Positions 1-7,245 of a stretch of 10,975 nucleotides of DNA are shown here, in pieces. The stretch comes from an uncultured Hyphomicrobiales bacterium (lineage in GTDB: Bacteria; Pseudomonadota; Alphaproteobacteria; Rhizobiales; Beijerinckiaceae). Within the stretch, counting starts at the first letter, position 1. Each line of letters starts with the position of its first letter. The notes beneath the pieces are model-generated. The model saw only the letters and a list, made by a program, of their open reading frames with translations. It was not told the DNA's origin and made no database searches. The stretch lies in the NCBI GenBank assembly GCA_903903935.1, contig CAIVAX010000425.1, positions 1 to 10,975 on the forward strand, written 5' to 3'. The position numbers and the translations under genes are program-made.

Positions 1-375
1 ATTCGGGTTGGAATAAGGCACCGCAGGCACTTCGATCAGCTCCGCTCCCTGCAGGCGTAGCATATCCTTTTTTTCCTGTGATTGCGTATCGGGAATCACA
101 ATCACCGTGCGATAGCCCAGCGCATTGGCGACCAAAGCCAGACCGATTCCCGTATTTCCCGCCGTGCCCTCCACAATAATGCCGCCGGGCTGGAGCTGAC
201 CCTCGGCAATGGCATGCTGCACGATGGATAAAGCGGCGCGATCCTTCACCGAGCCACCGGGGTTCATGAATTCTGCTTTGCCCAAAATGGTGCAGCCGGT
301 CAGCTCAGAGGCTTTTCTGAGCTTTATCAGAGGTGTATTACCTATGGCCTGGGTCACATCTGTGGCGATATGCAT
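1..375 (-). CDS. cysK: Cysteine synthase A, N-terminal 125 residues (cut by window edge)
   Basis: PLP-dependent O-acetylserine sulfhydrylase, which makes L-cysteine from O-acetylserine and sulfide in the cytoplasm. The reading frame starts at an ATG at 375 and runs open off the left edge. The N-terminus carries the family signature [10 protein letters not shown], then NPGGSVKDR with the lysine that should bind PLP (about residue 44), then [12 protein letters not shown], which cradles the PLP phosphate; the TAGNTG form is common in alphaproteobacterial members. [10 protein letters not shown] stretch follows, as in the family. It is transcribed away from the chrR-like gene and shares the 376-615 intergenic region with it. 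Cystathionine beta-synthase-like enzymes share this fold, but the N-terminal signature favours cysteine synthase. The missing C-terminal part cannot be checked. Confidence 0.93.
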   Translation of the reverse strand, partial: MHIATDVTQAIGNTPLIKLRKASELTGCTILGKAEFMNPGGSVKDRAALSIVQHAIAEGQLQPGGIIVEGTAGNTGIGLALVANALGYRTVIVIPDTQSQEKKDMLRLQGAELIEVPAVPYSNPN

Positions 376-400
376 GGGTCAGATCCCTATTCCTCACCCA

Positions 401-429
401 GCTATATTGTCACACAAGGCCGGGGGCAA
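401..429 (-). promoter_or_regulatory. Candidate housekeeping promoter of the cysteine synthase gene
   Basis: On the minus strand a TTGCCC -35-like hexamer (429-424) and a TATAGC -10-like hexamer (406-401) are separated by exactly 17 bases and lie about 25 bases before the cysK start codon. Position and spacing fit a sigma-70 promoter, but the hexamers are only partial matches to consensus. Confidence 0.4.
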
Positions 430-504
430 CCAGCAACCAAAGGTGATCAGCCCACAAAGGGGAGGGGTCAGCACAGCGCCCGTGACCGGAAAAGGTGTTT
501 GTGT

Positions 505-533
505 TGATCCAAACTCTTGACGCCACCGTAAGA
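505..533 (+). promoter_or_regulatory. ECF11 (sigma-E/ChrR-type) promoter
   Basis: TGATCC at 505-510 and TAAGA at 529-533 are separated by exactly 18 bases. This is the consensus I know for promoters of the Rhodobacter sphaeroides sigma-E (ECF11) singlet-oxygen regulon. A second TAAGA follows at once at 534-538, giving a tandem TAAGATAAGA, but its 23-base spacing would be wrong. The promoter points at the chrR-like gene, predicting a start near 540 and a leader of about 75 bases. Within the leader, TGGGC (564-568) can pair with GCCCA (575-579). The photolyase operon, the other expected target, has no comparable exact match upstream. Confidence 0.75.
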
Positions 534-615
534 TAAGACATGATTGCTGACGTGGTCTGACATTGGGCTATTGGGCCCATCCCCGCTGTGCCGGGATTAT
601 GATGGACATATGTGA

Positions 616-1290
616 ATGCTGAACTCAAACCGTCTTGAGAGCCAATCTTCAGCTCTTGATGAGCTTTTAGCTCGCTATGCCCTCGGCAATCTTGATCCTG
701 CTTTGCATGTTCTGGTCGCAGCCCATCTTCAGCTGAAGCCAGAAAATCGCCTGTTTGTCGCCAGTCTCGAAGAGATCGAGGGTCGTGCCATTGAGCAAAC
801 CCCCGGTGTAGCTTTTACCTCGCGGGATCGGGTTTTGGAGCGGATTTTTGCCATTCCAGAATCTCCGCGCAGCTCATCTGTTCCACGCCTTGCCCCCTCT
901 GGTCTTCCCCGCGCATTGAGCCGTTATACCGGCATGGAGCTAAACTCCGTCCCTTGGCGCAATCGTCTGCCCGGCGTCAAAGAATATGTCGTTGAGAATA
1001 TCGATGGCCGATCCTCTTCATTGCTGCTGATTTCAGCCGGCCGCGCAATTCCCTCCCATACGCATGAGGGAACTGAAACCACGCTCGTTCTCGAAGGGGC
1101 TTTCTCTGACATCAGCGGCCAATATAGCCGTGGGGATATCGCCTTTGCTGATGCCGAGATTGATCACAAGCCAATTGTCAATCGCAGTGCCGATTGTTTG
1201 TGCTTTGCCGTCACCGAAGGGCAATTGCATCTCACTGGACCCTTTGGCCGCTTGGTCGATCGTTTCTTTGGCCCCGGTCGTTCCAACTAA
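616..1290 (+). CDS. ChrR-like cupin protein with degenerate anti-sigma zinc site
   Basis: 224 residues, collinear with ChrR, the two-domain anti-sigma factor of the singlet-oxygen response. The N-terminal helical part (LLARYALGNLDPALHVLVAAHL) matches the ChrR anti-sigma domain. There, zinc is held by His6, His31, Cys35 and Cys38; here only the equivalent of His31 (His37) remains, the others aligning to Ser12, Lys41 and Asn44. The C-terminal cupin is intact: HTHEGTE gives His148, His150 and Glu154, and His184 in DHKPI completes the ligand set. A conserved Cys-X-Cys pair (194, 196) is also kept. The ATG at 616 has only a weak ribosome site. No ECF sigma gene precedes it, although ChrR genes normally follow one. 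Its stop overlaps the next gene's start by one base. The ancestry is clear; whether it still binds a sigma factor is doubtful. It may be a stand-alone metal or oxidant sensor. Confidence 0.85.
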   Translation: MLNSNRLESQSSALDELLARYALGNLDPALHVLVAAHLQLKPENRLFVASLEEIEGRAIEQTPGVAFTSRDRVLERIFAIPESPRSSSVPRLAPSGLPRALSRYTGMELNSVPWRNRLPGVKEYVVENIDGRSSSLLLISAGRAIPSHTHEGTETTLVLEGAFSDISGQYSRGDIAFADAEIDHKPIVNRSADCLCFAVTEGQLHLTGPFGRLVDRFFGPGRSN

Positions 1291-2066
1291 TGTACCGCGC
1301 CCGTCCAGCTGACGGTTGTGTCTGGATCACGGGCGCCAGCTCCGGCATTGGCCGCGGCGTCGCTCTTGAGCTTGCAAAGCGCGGTTACACAGTCATCGCC
1401 AGCGCGCGCCGCGCCGATGAACTCAACGCTGTGTGCGAAGAGGCCAAAGGCCTATCTGGCCGCATTTTTGCCGAGCCCTGTGACATTACCCACCGGGACG
1501 AGATCCAAACTCTGGTCGAGCGCATCACTCAAAATCATGGCCCCATAGCTTTGGCCTTTTTAAATGCGGGCACCTTTTTCAAGGATCGGCCGGGCGAATT
1601 TGGCGGCGATGGCTTTCGCAAAACCTTTGTTCTCAATGTTGATGGCTCGATCAATTGTCTGGGCCCCGTGATTAGCGCCATGGCGGCGCAGGGGCGCGGA
1701 CAAATTGCGGTCAATGCCTCGCTGGCAGGCTATGGCGGCATGCCAAGATCGATTGCTTATTCTGCCTCGAAAGCCGCCTTGATTGTGATGTGCGAGGCTT
1801 TGAAATTCGATCTCGATAAGCGCGGCCTGACTTTGCAGATCGTCAATCCGGGCTTTGTTAAAACGCCGCTCACAGACAATAATGATTTTCCAATGCCGTT
1901 TCTGATCGAATTGGATGATGCCGCACGGCGCATTTGTGATGGCTTTGAGACCGCAGGCTTTGAGATTTGCTTTCCGCGCCCGCTTGTTTGGCCGTTAAAG
2001 CTGATCAATCTCTTGCCTTACAGTCTCTATTTCCCGCTGATGCGCTGGATCACCAAAGGCGGCTGA
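1290..2066 (+). CDS. Short-chain dehydrogenase/reductase
   Basis: 258 residues, classical SDR fold. It has the nucleotide-binding TGASSGIG (residues 14-21), NAG (92-94), the structural Asn116 in VLNVDG, Ser144, and the catalytic Tyr157-X3-Lys161 in YSASK, so it should be an active NAD(P)-dependent oxidoreductase. ARR (about 39-41) after the second strand suggests a preference for NADP(H), by inference. The C-terminus (PRPLVWPLKLINLLPYSLYF) is hydrophobic and may contact the membrane or a lipid substrate. The ATG at 1290 is preferred because it overlaps the preceding TAA as TAATG, indicating translational coupling, and because the conserved region begins only about ten residues later. An SDR of this type is part of the sigma-E-controlled lipid gene set in Rhodobacter. 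The exact substrate is unknown. Confidence 0.88.
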   Translation: MYRARPADGCVWITGASSGIGRGVALELAKRGYTVIASARRADELNAVCEEAKGLSGRIFAEPCDITHRDEIQTLVERITQNHGPIALAFLNAGTFFKDRPGEFGGDGFRKTFVLNVDGSINCLGPVISAMAAQGRGQIAVNASLAGYGGMPRSIAYSASKAALIVMCEALKFDLDKRGLTLQIVNPGFVKTPLTDNNDFPMPFLIELDDAARRICDGFETAGFEICFPRPLVWPLKLINLLPYSLYFPLMRWITKGG

Positions 2067-2096
2067 GCGGCTCAAGCTTCTTTAATGCTCAGCTGC
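2059..2096. repeat. Inverted repeat holding both convergent stop codons
   Basis: GCTGAGC (2062-2068) and GCTCAGC (2087-2093) are perfect inverted copies 18 bases apart. The stem extends to about ten pairs with one wobble by pairing 2059-2061 with 2094-2096. The TGA of the plus-strand dehydrogenase and the TGA of the minus-strand methyltransferase lie in the two arms. No T-run follows on either side, so it is not a textbook intrinsic terminator, but it could stall or process both convergent transcripts. Confidence 0.45.
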
Positions 2097-3339
2097 GGGC
2101 AAACACCATTTGCCTCACATCAATCGTACCAGAGCGAAATCCTGCTTCGCTGTAGGACAGATAATAATTCCACATGCGGCGGAAGCGTTCATCAAAGCCC
2201 ATTGTCGTCAATTGCGGCCAGGCCTTGGCAAAATCCTCGCGCCATTGCTTGAGCGTTGCGGCATAATCAAGCCCGAAGATTTTTTCACTTGTCATCTGCA
2301 AGCCATATTGCGTGCCCAGCTTTTGCATAATGGCTCCGGTGGGCAACATGCCGCCGGGGAAAATATAGCGTCGAATGAAATCCAATTCTCGGCGGTAATG
2401 ATCAAACAAGCTCTCGTCGATGGTGATCACCTGCAAACCGGCTAAACCGCCCGGCTTGAGACGATTATGCAATTGCTTGAAATAGGCAGGCCAATATTCC
2501 TCACCCACCGCCTCGAACATTTCAATTGAGGCAATGCGATCAAACAGGCCATTCTCGTCACGATAGTCTTGGAGTTTAATTTCAACTTTTTCAGTAAGCC
2601 CCGATTCAAAAATGCGCCGACGCGCAAAATCAAATTGCTCCTGACTAATGGTGAGACCTGTGACGCGGCAGCCAATCTCCTTAGCGGCAAATTCTGCAAA
2701 GCCACCCCAGCCGCAACCTATCTCCAGCACATTATGATCAGGCGCCAATTGGGTAGTTTGGGCCAGATGCAAATATTTCTGCTTTTGCGCTTGTTCTAGA
2801 TCGTGCGAATGATCCGTATTGAGCGCAGAGGAATAGGTCATCGTGGGATCAAGCCAGGTCTGATAAAATCGATTGCCCAGATCATAATGCTCATGAATAT
2901 TGCGCTTGGATCCTGTCTTCGTATTGCGCCTCAGCCAATGGCGCATCATTTGCAAAAAGCGCAAAATCGGCTTGCCTTCCATCAACCGCAACATGACCGA
3001 TTGATTGGAGCAGAACAATTGCAAAAAGGCGGTGAGATCGGGCGTCTCCCATTGGCCTTGCAAATAGGCCTCGGCAATGCCGATGTCGCCGCCCTTGGCC
3101 AATTGGCTGGCAAAGCCCAGATCATGAATAATCATGCTGGCTTTAGGGCCGCTCTGGCCCGTATCAAAATTAAAATGGCGGCCATCGGGCATATGCATCT
3201 CAAGCTGGCCCAGTTCCAAATAGCCAACCATGCGCAAGGCTTGGCGGACTGCAAAAGGATAATCGCTCAAGGCTGCTTCGAAGTCTTTAGGGCTAAGAAC
3301 GCGTTTGGCCTGGTGCGGAGCGGAGAGAGAGACTTGCAT
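2089..3339 (-). CDS. Cyclopropane-synthase-family SAM-dependent fatty acyl methyltransferase
   Basis: 416 residues, homologous over its length to E. coli cyclopropane fatty acyl phospholipid synthase (COG2230), which acts on unsaturated acyl chains in membrane phospholipids. The SAM-binding motif is VLEIGCGWGG (204-213), preceded by the family's YDLGNRFY (152-159). By motif alignment to E. coli Cfa, catalytic Glu239 is kept as Glu276 and the YYL tyrosine region (392-394) is kept. Cys139 of TYSC becomes Ser171 (TYSS), and His266 of HTIG becomes Ile305 (ITID). Both changed residues help hold the bicarbonate used as base. Related enzymes in Rhodobacter methylate acyl chains on the way to furan fatty acids, so a methylene or methyl-branched product is plausible, by inference. 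It is last of the four minus-strand genes, 60 bases after DUF1365. A gene symbol cfa would overstate the chemistry. Confidence 0.88.
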   Translation of the reverse strand: MQVSLSAPHQAKRVLSPKDFEAALSDYPFAVRQALRMVGYLELGQLEMHMPDGRHFNFDTGQSGPKASMIIHDLGFASQLAKGGDIGIAEAYLQGQWETPDLTAFLQLFCSNQSVMLRLMEGKPILRFLQMMRHWLRRNTKTGSKRNIHEHYDLGNRFYQTWLDPTMTYSSALNTDHSHDLEQAQKQKYLHLAQTTQLAPDHNVLEIGCGWGGFAEFAAKEIGCRVTGLTISQEQFDFARRRIFESGLTEKVEIKLQDYRDENGLFDRIASIEMFEAVGEEYWPAYFKQLHNRLKPGGLAGLQVITIDESLFDHYRRELDFIRRYIFPGGMLPTGAIMQKLGTQYGLQMTSEKIFGLDYAATLKQWREDFAKAWPQLTTMGFDERFRRMWNYYLSYSEAGFRSGTIDVRQMVFARS

Positions 3340-3399
3340 CGGTGACTCGTGAACTCTGGGCGGTTAAATGGAGATGTGAGGGAATTCAAACAAGGCCAA

Positions 3400-4224
3400 T
3401 CAGGGGTCTGATTGAATGCTCGCCCGTGTTCTGGGTGCATGATGAGCATAATATTTGGCACCTTTGAGCCACAGGCGCAAGGCTTCCCAATGAATGGCCA
3501 AGACCACTTTGAAGGACAGCAGGGGAATGGCCATAAAGCACATTAAGCTGGTCCAGAAAGTTAAAGGCAGACGCTCGGCTGAAAAATTAGCCGAGAGGAT
3601 AGGCCCTGTGGGATCTCGTTCGAGAATGCGTAAGCGCAAATGCTCATCGGGGGGGAGTAACCGAAAACGATAGCGCATCGTCATGTCAAGGAAGGGGGAG
3701 ACATAGAAGGCCTTATCACACTCCTGCCGGATCTCACGACCATGCGCCACATGCTGGGCACGAACGGGAATGACATAGGAGTGAATATCACCAAATGTAT
3801 TGCGCACTTCATAGATGAGGGCAGAGACGTGACCCTCATCATCTAGACAATAATAGATCGAGAGCGGATTGAAGACAAACCCAAACAAGCGAGGATAGCA
3901 CAACAGCTTGATCCGTGCCGGCATGCTGGTCAGACCAGCTTGTGTGAGCAATCTTTCTGCATGAGCGCGCAGCGATGATCCATCCTGATCGCCATGATCA
4001 GAGGGATAAAAGGACAGCAGATTAAAGCGTCCAATCGAAAAGATTGCTGATTGTGTGTTGGCTTCCTGCAGCATGTCGAGATCGATAAACAGCGAGAACA
4101 CGCGATAGGTGAAGCGATGCGTAAAGGGTTTCATGCGCGCATGCATCACCCAACCACGATAGAATACGGCGGCAGATTTTCTACTCGATCCAACATCATC
4201 TGTCAGCAGTGTAGTTCTACGCAT
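3400..4224 (-). CDS. DUF1365 family protein
   Basis: 274 residues, COG3496/DUF1365. Family hallmarks are FYRGWVMHARMKPFTHRF near the N-terminus, RVFSLFIDLD, then YPRLFGFVFNPLSIYYC, EVRNTFGDIHSY and KAFYVSPFLDM. A hydrophobic stretch near the C-terminus (LTFWTSLMCFMAIPLLSFKVVLAI) could be a membrane anchor. The biochemical role is not established; its constant partners, as here, are an FAD amine-oxidase-like protein and a cyclopropane-synthase-like methyltransferase, which points to lipid modification. The ATG at 4224 overlaps the upstream gene's stop by eight bases (ATGCGTAG), the usual coupling arrangement. An in-frame GTG at 4257 would add 11 residues with no family similarity I recognise. 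Neither start has a convincing ribosome site. Confidence 0.85.
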   Translation of the reverse strand: MRRTTLLTDDVGSSRKSAAVFYRGWVMHARMKPFTHRFTYRVFSLFIDLDMLQEANTQSAIFSIGRFNLLSFYPSDHGDQDGSSLRAHAERLLTQAGLTSMPARIKLLCYPRLFGFVFNPLSIYYCLDDEGHVSALIYEVRNTFGDIHSYVIPVRAQHVAHGREIRQECDKAFYVSPFLDMTMRYRFRLLPPDEHLRLRILERDPTGPILSANFSAERLPLTFWTSLMCFMAIPLLSFKVVLAIHWEALRLWLKGAKYYAHHAPRTRASIQSDP

Positions 4225-5542
4225 CGGCGTCTCGAGTGAGAGGTGAGGCAGATTCACTGTGTGGTAAGTGATCCAGAAAGTCTATCCCCGCGCCCAGCGC
4301 TTGCGCCACACTCAGGCCCGAGCGCAATCCATCTTCATGAAAGCCATGGCCCGTCCATGCTCCGCAATACCAGATGCGATCTTGGCCTTGAATGGTGGCC
4401 AATTCTTTCTGTGCCTTCAAAGCGCCTGCATCATATTGCGGATGGGCATAGGTAAAGTGTCCAAAAGTGAGCGAGGCATCAGGTTCAAAGGGCGGATTGA
4501 GCGAGACCAGAATAGGGGTTTTTACCTCCAGTCTCTGCAGCATATTCATCCAATAGGTGACAGCGGCCTTTTTGTCGGTGCTCTCACCTTCGCGCAAGAA
4601 ATTCCATGCGGCCCATGCCGCCGTGCGTCTTGGCATTAAGCGTGTGTCGCAATGCAAATAGACCTCATTATCAGCGGTTGTACAGGCGCCCAAAATTTGG
4701 CGCTCTTGCTCCGTGGGTGCCGTGAGCATGGCAAGGGATTGCGGCGCATGGCTTGCCATCACCACATGATCAAAGCTTTCTTCATGGCCTTTGCTATCGC
4801 GCACACAAACGCCATCTGGCTTGCGTGTAATCTGGGTCACTTCTGCGCCAAGGCGTATCTGATCGCGATAAGCAGAAGTGATTGCAGCGACATACACACG
4901 GCTGGCACCTTGCACTGTGCGCCACCGCGGCCTTTGCCATTCCAGCAAGCGGTGATTATCGAAGAAGGATAAAAAGCTTTGAGCGGGAAATTCCAACATT
5001 TTGGCAGGCGAGGTGGACCAGATCGCCGCGCCCATAGGCACGAGATAATCATCGCGCAAACGTTTGCCATAGGGCAGGCGATCCAGATAATCGCCCAGCG
5101 AGAGATCTTCGGCAAGGCCGGCTTTCAAATCAGCTTTGGCGCGCGTTTGAAACAGCAAAACCTGCGTCAACATGGTGAGATAGGACGGCGAAACAATATT
5201 GCGCTTTTGCGCAAACAAACCGCTCACCACATTCACGCCATCACGGCCGCACCATTCAAATGCGCCCCGATCAGCTGACACAGAAAAGCTCATCTCTGAC
5301 TCTTTCGTCTGTACGCCAAGATGATCAAACAACTTTGTCAGCAAAGGATAGTTCAATTCGTTATAAACGATAAAGCCCGTATCAACCGCAATGGTTTTGC
5401 CTTCAACCGCAATATCAACCGTTGCCGAATGGCCGCCGTGGCGGTTCTCACGTTCATAAACGATGATCTCATGTCCAGCTTTATGCAGAGCCAATGCGGC
5501 CCCATTGCCAGCAATGCCCGTCCCGATAATGGCTATTTTCAT
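4217..5542 (-). CDS. FAD-dependent amine-oxidase-like protein (COG2907 type)
   Basis: 441 residues. The N-terminal dinucleotide-binding fold has IIGTGIAGNGAA (Gly7-X-Gly9-X2-Gly12), the ribose-binding acid Glu30, and RHGGHS (34-39), typical of amine-oxidase/desaturase flavoproteins. The C-terminal FAD motif is YCGAWTGHGFHEDGLRSG (around 392-409). Despite the amine oxidase name, members beside DUF1365 and cyclopropane-synthase-like genes are thought to oxidise or desaturate acyl chains. In Rhodobacter sphaeroides a flavoprotein in the equivalent sigma-E-controlled cluster has been tied to the cyclopropane/furan fatty acid genes (from memory). The ATG at 5542 lies 36 bases after the photolyase stop, consistent with co-transcription. 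The FAD fold is certain; the substrate is inferred. Confidence 0.87.
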   Translation of the reverse strand: MKIAIIGTGIAGNGAALALHKAGHEIIVYERENRHGGHSATVDIAVEGKTIAVDTGFIVYNELNYPLLTKLFDHLGVQTKESEMSFSVSADRGAFEWCGRDGVNVVSGLFAQKRNIVSPSYLTMLTQVLLFQTRAKADLKAGLAEDLSLGDYLDRLPYGKRLRDDYLVPMGAAIWSTSPAKMLEFPAQSFLSFFDNHRLLEWQRPRWRTVQGASRVYVAAITSAYRDQIRLGAEVTQITRKPDGVCVRDSKGHEESFDHVVMASHAPQSLAMLTAPTEQERQILGACTTADNEVYLHCDTRLMPRRTAAWAAWNFLREGESTDKKAAVTYWMNMLQRLEVKTPILVSLNPPFEPDASLTFGHFTYAHPQYDAGALKAQKELATIQGQDRIWYCGAWTGHGFHEDGLRSGLSVAQALGAGIDFLDHLPHSESASPLTRDADA

Positions 5543-5578
5543 TGAAGCTACAGATCCAGTCTTGGGTTGCGACTTATT

Positions 5579-7042
5579 CTATTGTTTTAAACTTGCAAAA
5601 GCCGCAAGGGCGCGATCACGGGCCTGGCCATGATCGATGATCGGGGCCGGATAGCTCTTGCCTAGCTTAATCCCCGCCGTTTTCAAGACATCTTCGGGCG
5701 CATCCCAAGGGTGATGGATCCATTTTGAGGCCAAGGAGCCCAGTTCAGGCACATAACGGCGAACATAAAGGCCATCGGGATCGAATTTCTCGCCCTGAAT
5801 GATCGGGTTGAAAATACGAAAATAAGGCGCCGCATCAGCTCCCGAGCCCGCCACCCATTGCCAACTGGCCGGATTGCTCGCTGGATCGGCATCACACAAA
5901 GTATCCCAGAACCAGTCTTCGCCCTCCCGCCAGTTGATCATCAAATGTTTGATCAAGAAGGAGGCGACAATCATCCGCACGCGATTATGCATGGTGCCCG
6001 TCTGCCAAAGCTCGCGCATGCCTGCATCCACGATGGGATAGCCTGTTTGCCCTTTGTGCCAAAGCGAAAGGGTTTTCTTATTCGCCTTGCCCCAAGGGAA
6101 ATCATCAAAGCGCGGTTGAAAATTATCCTCGCGCAATTTGGGAAAATGATAGAGCAGATGATAGGAAAATTCACGCCAGCCAATCTCAGCGACGAATTTA
6201 TCGACATTGCGTGGAGCAATCGATCCTGCCATTCCCGCATGGCGCGCCGCCCACAGGATTTGCTTGGGTGAAATCTCGCCAAAGCGCAAATGGGGAGACA
6301 GGCGCGAAGTGGAATCGCGATCAGCCCGATCACGCTCCTCGGCATAATGGGCCAGCCCCTCTTCGAGGAATTGTGAGAGACGGGCGCGCGCTCCTGCTTC
6401 GCCCACGTTCCAAGACTTGCGCAATCCGCCCGCCCAATCGGGCTTGGTCGGCAGAAGCTTGAGGGAGGCCAAGGACTGGGTCTTGCCAAAGGCTGCGTCC
6501 CAATCAAGACCATTTAATATTGTGGGTGCCTTGAGCGGCGCTTCGCCATCACCAAGGGCCAGAGCCGCGCGCCAAAAGGGTGTGAAGACTTTGAACGGGC
6601 CGCCCGCCTTGGTTTGCAACTCCCAAGGCTCAAACAATAATTGCCCTTTAAAGCTCTCGGCACTGACGCCCTGCTGTTTGAGCAGAGTTTTGATCTTGCT
6701 ATCGAGCGCGATCTCAGCCGCGCCATAGCGCCGGGTCCAGACGACCTGATCCGCGCCCACGGCTTTTGCCAGTTGCGGAATGATCTCATCGCTGGCGCCT
6801 TTCAACAGGTCTAAGCGGGCGCCAATCTTGCTCAGGCTGGCAGCCAATTGTTCCAGCGAATGATGCAACCACCAGCGCGAGGCCCCGCCTAGTGGTCTTA
6901 ATCCAGTACTGACCTCATCCAACACATAAACACATAGGACTGGCCCACCATGCGCCTTGGCAGCGGCAAGCGCCGGTTGGTCGGCCAGACGCAAATCATC
7001 CCTGAACCAGACAATGATAGGCTTTTGGGCGGGACAAACCAT
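5579..7042 (-). CDS. phrB: Deoxyribodipyrimidine photolyase (class I CPD photolyase)
   Basis: 487 residues, within the usual 450-500 for the family. It repairs cyclobutane pyrimidine dimers using blue light and reduced FAD. The antenna-domain start PIIVWFRDDLRLADQPAL is typical. The FAD-binding domain shows RLSPHLRFGEISP (247-259), TGYPIVDAGMREL (333-345), MHNRVRM (351-357), NWREGEDWFW and WQWVAGSGADAAPYFRIFNP. By alignment to E. coli photolyase, the electron-transfer tryptophans are Trp328, Trp371 and Trp394, and Asn390 matches the FAD N5-contacting Asn378, which favours a photolyase over a plant-type cryptochrome. The antenna cofactor cannot be told from sequence alone. It is first of four co-directional genes. 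Photolyase (phrA in Rhodobacter) is a core member of the sigma-E/ChrR regulon. GGAG at 7057-7054 is the likely ribosome site, about 11 bases before the ATG. Confidence 0.93.
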   Translation of the reverse strand: MVCPAQKPIIVWFRDDLRLADQPALAAAKAHGGPVLCVYVLDEVSTGLRPLGGASRWWLHHSLEQLAASLSKIGARLDLLKGASDEIIPQLAKAVGADQVVWTRRYGAAEIALDSKIKTLLKQQGVSAESFKGQLLFEPWELQTKAGGPFKVFTPFWRAALALGDGEAPLKAPTILNGLDWDAAFGKTQSLASLKLLPTKPDWAGGLRKSWNVGEAGARARLSQFLEEGLAHYAEERDRADRDSTSRLSPHLRFGEISPKQILWAARHAGMAGSIAPRNVDKFVAEIGWREFSYHLLYHFPKLREDNFQPRFDDFPWGKANKKTLSLWHKGQTGYPIVDAGMRELWQTGTMHNRVRMIVASFLIKHLMINWREGEDWFWDTLCDADPASNPASWQWVAGSGADAAPYFRIFNPIIQGEKFDPDGLYVRRYVPELGSLASKWIHHPWDAPEDVLKTAGIKLGKSYPAPIIDHGQARDRALAAFASLKQ

Positions 7043-7060
7043 GTGCGCAAGGGCTCCAAA

Positions 7061-7089
7061 TGCAAAACACTGTGTTTGCAGTTATTATA
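7061..7089 (-). promoter_or_regulatory. Candidate photolyase-operon promoter element with inverted repeat
   Basis: On the minus strand a perfect TATAAT (7089-7084) stands about 40 bases before the photolyase ATG. No good -35 hexamer lies 16-18 bases further upstream (the 17-base position reads CATCCA). Just downstream, over the expected transcription start, is an imperfect palindrome at 7061-7080 beginning TGCAAA and ending TTTGCA. It could be an operator. No TGATCC-N18-TAAGA promoter is visible for this operon. Confidence 0.3.
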
Positions 7090-7245
7090 CGCTCAAAATG
7101 TCGGCTTGGATGTGGGTGCGAAGATCGGCCTTTTGTTCCCATTCTGTCGATTTTGGTTTACCTGATCCCCCATGCATGCGAAGGGCAGATCAGATAGGAA
7201 AGACGAGCCCTGAGGTACTCGCTCAGGTCAAAGGGGGGATTGGAT

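Noticed and set aside
599..622. A seven-codon leader frame (ATGATGGAC...) overlapping the chrR-like start
   Set aside because: It has no ribosome site and no regulatory composition such as repeated codons; likely chance.
209..628. Open frames on both strands in and beside the start of the cysteine synthase gene, reaching toward the chrR-like gene
   Set aside because: They overlap either the clear CysK frame or the promoter region, show no recognisable family features, and contain no trace of an ECF sigma factor when read in the frame just ahead of the chrR-like start.
1194..1289. Extending the SDR upstream into the chrR-like gene
   Set aside because: The added residues would be translated out of frame from the cupin coding region and carry no SDR similarity; the ATG at 1290 overlapping the TAA is the natural start.
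2803..3345. 180-residue plus-strand frame antisense to the methyltransferase
   Set aside because: The opposite strand encodes an unambiguous COG2230 protein; this frame has no recognisable domain.
7163..7168. A TGATCC upstream of the alcohol dehydrogenase resembling the -35 of the sigma-E promoter
   Set aside because: No TAAGA-like sequence stands 17-19 bases downstream (the position reads AGATC), so it does not form a promoter of that class.
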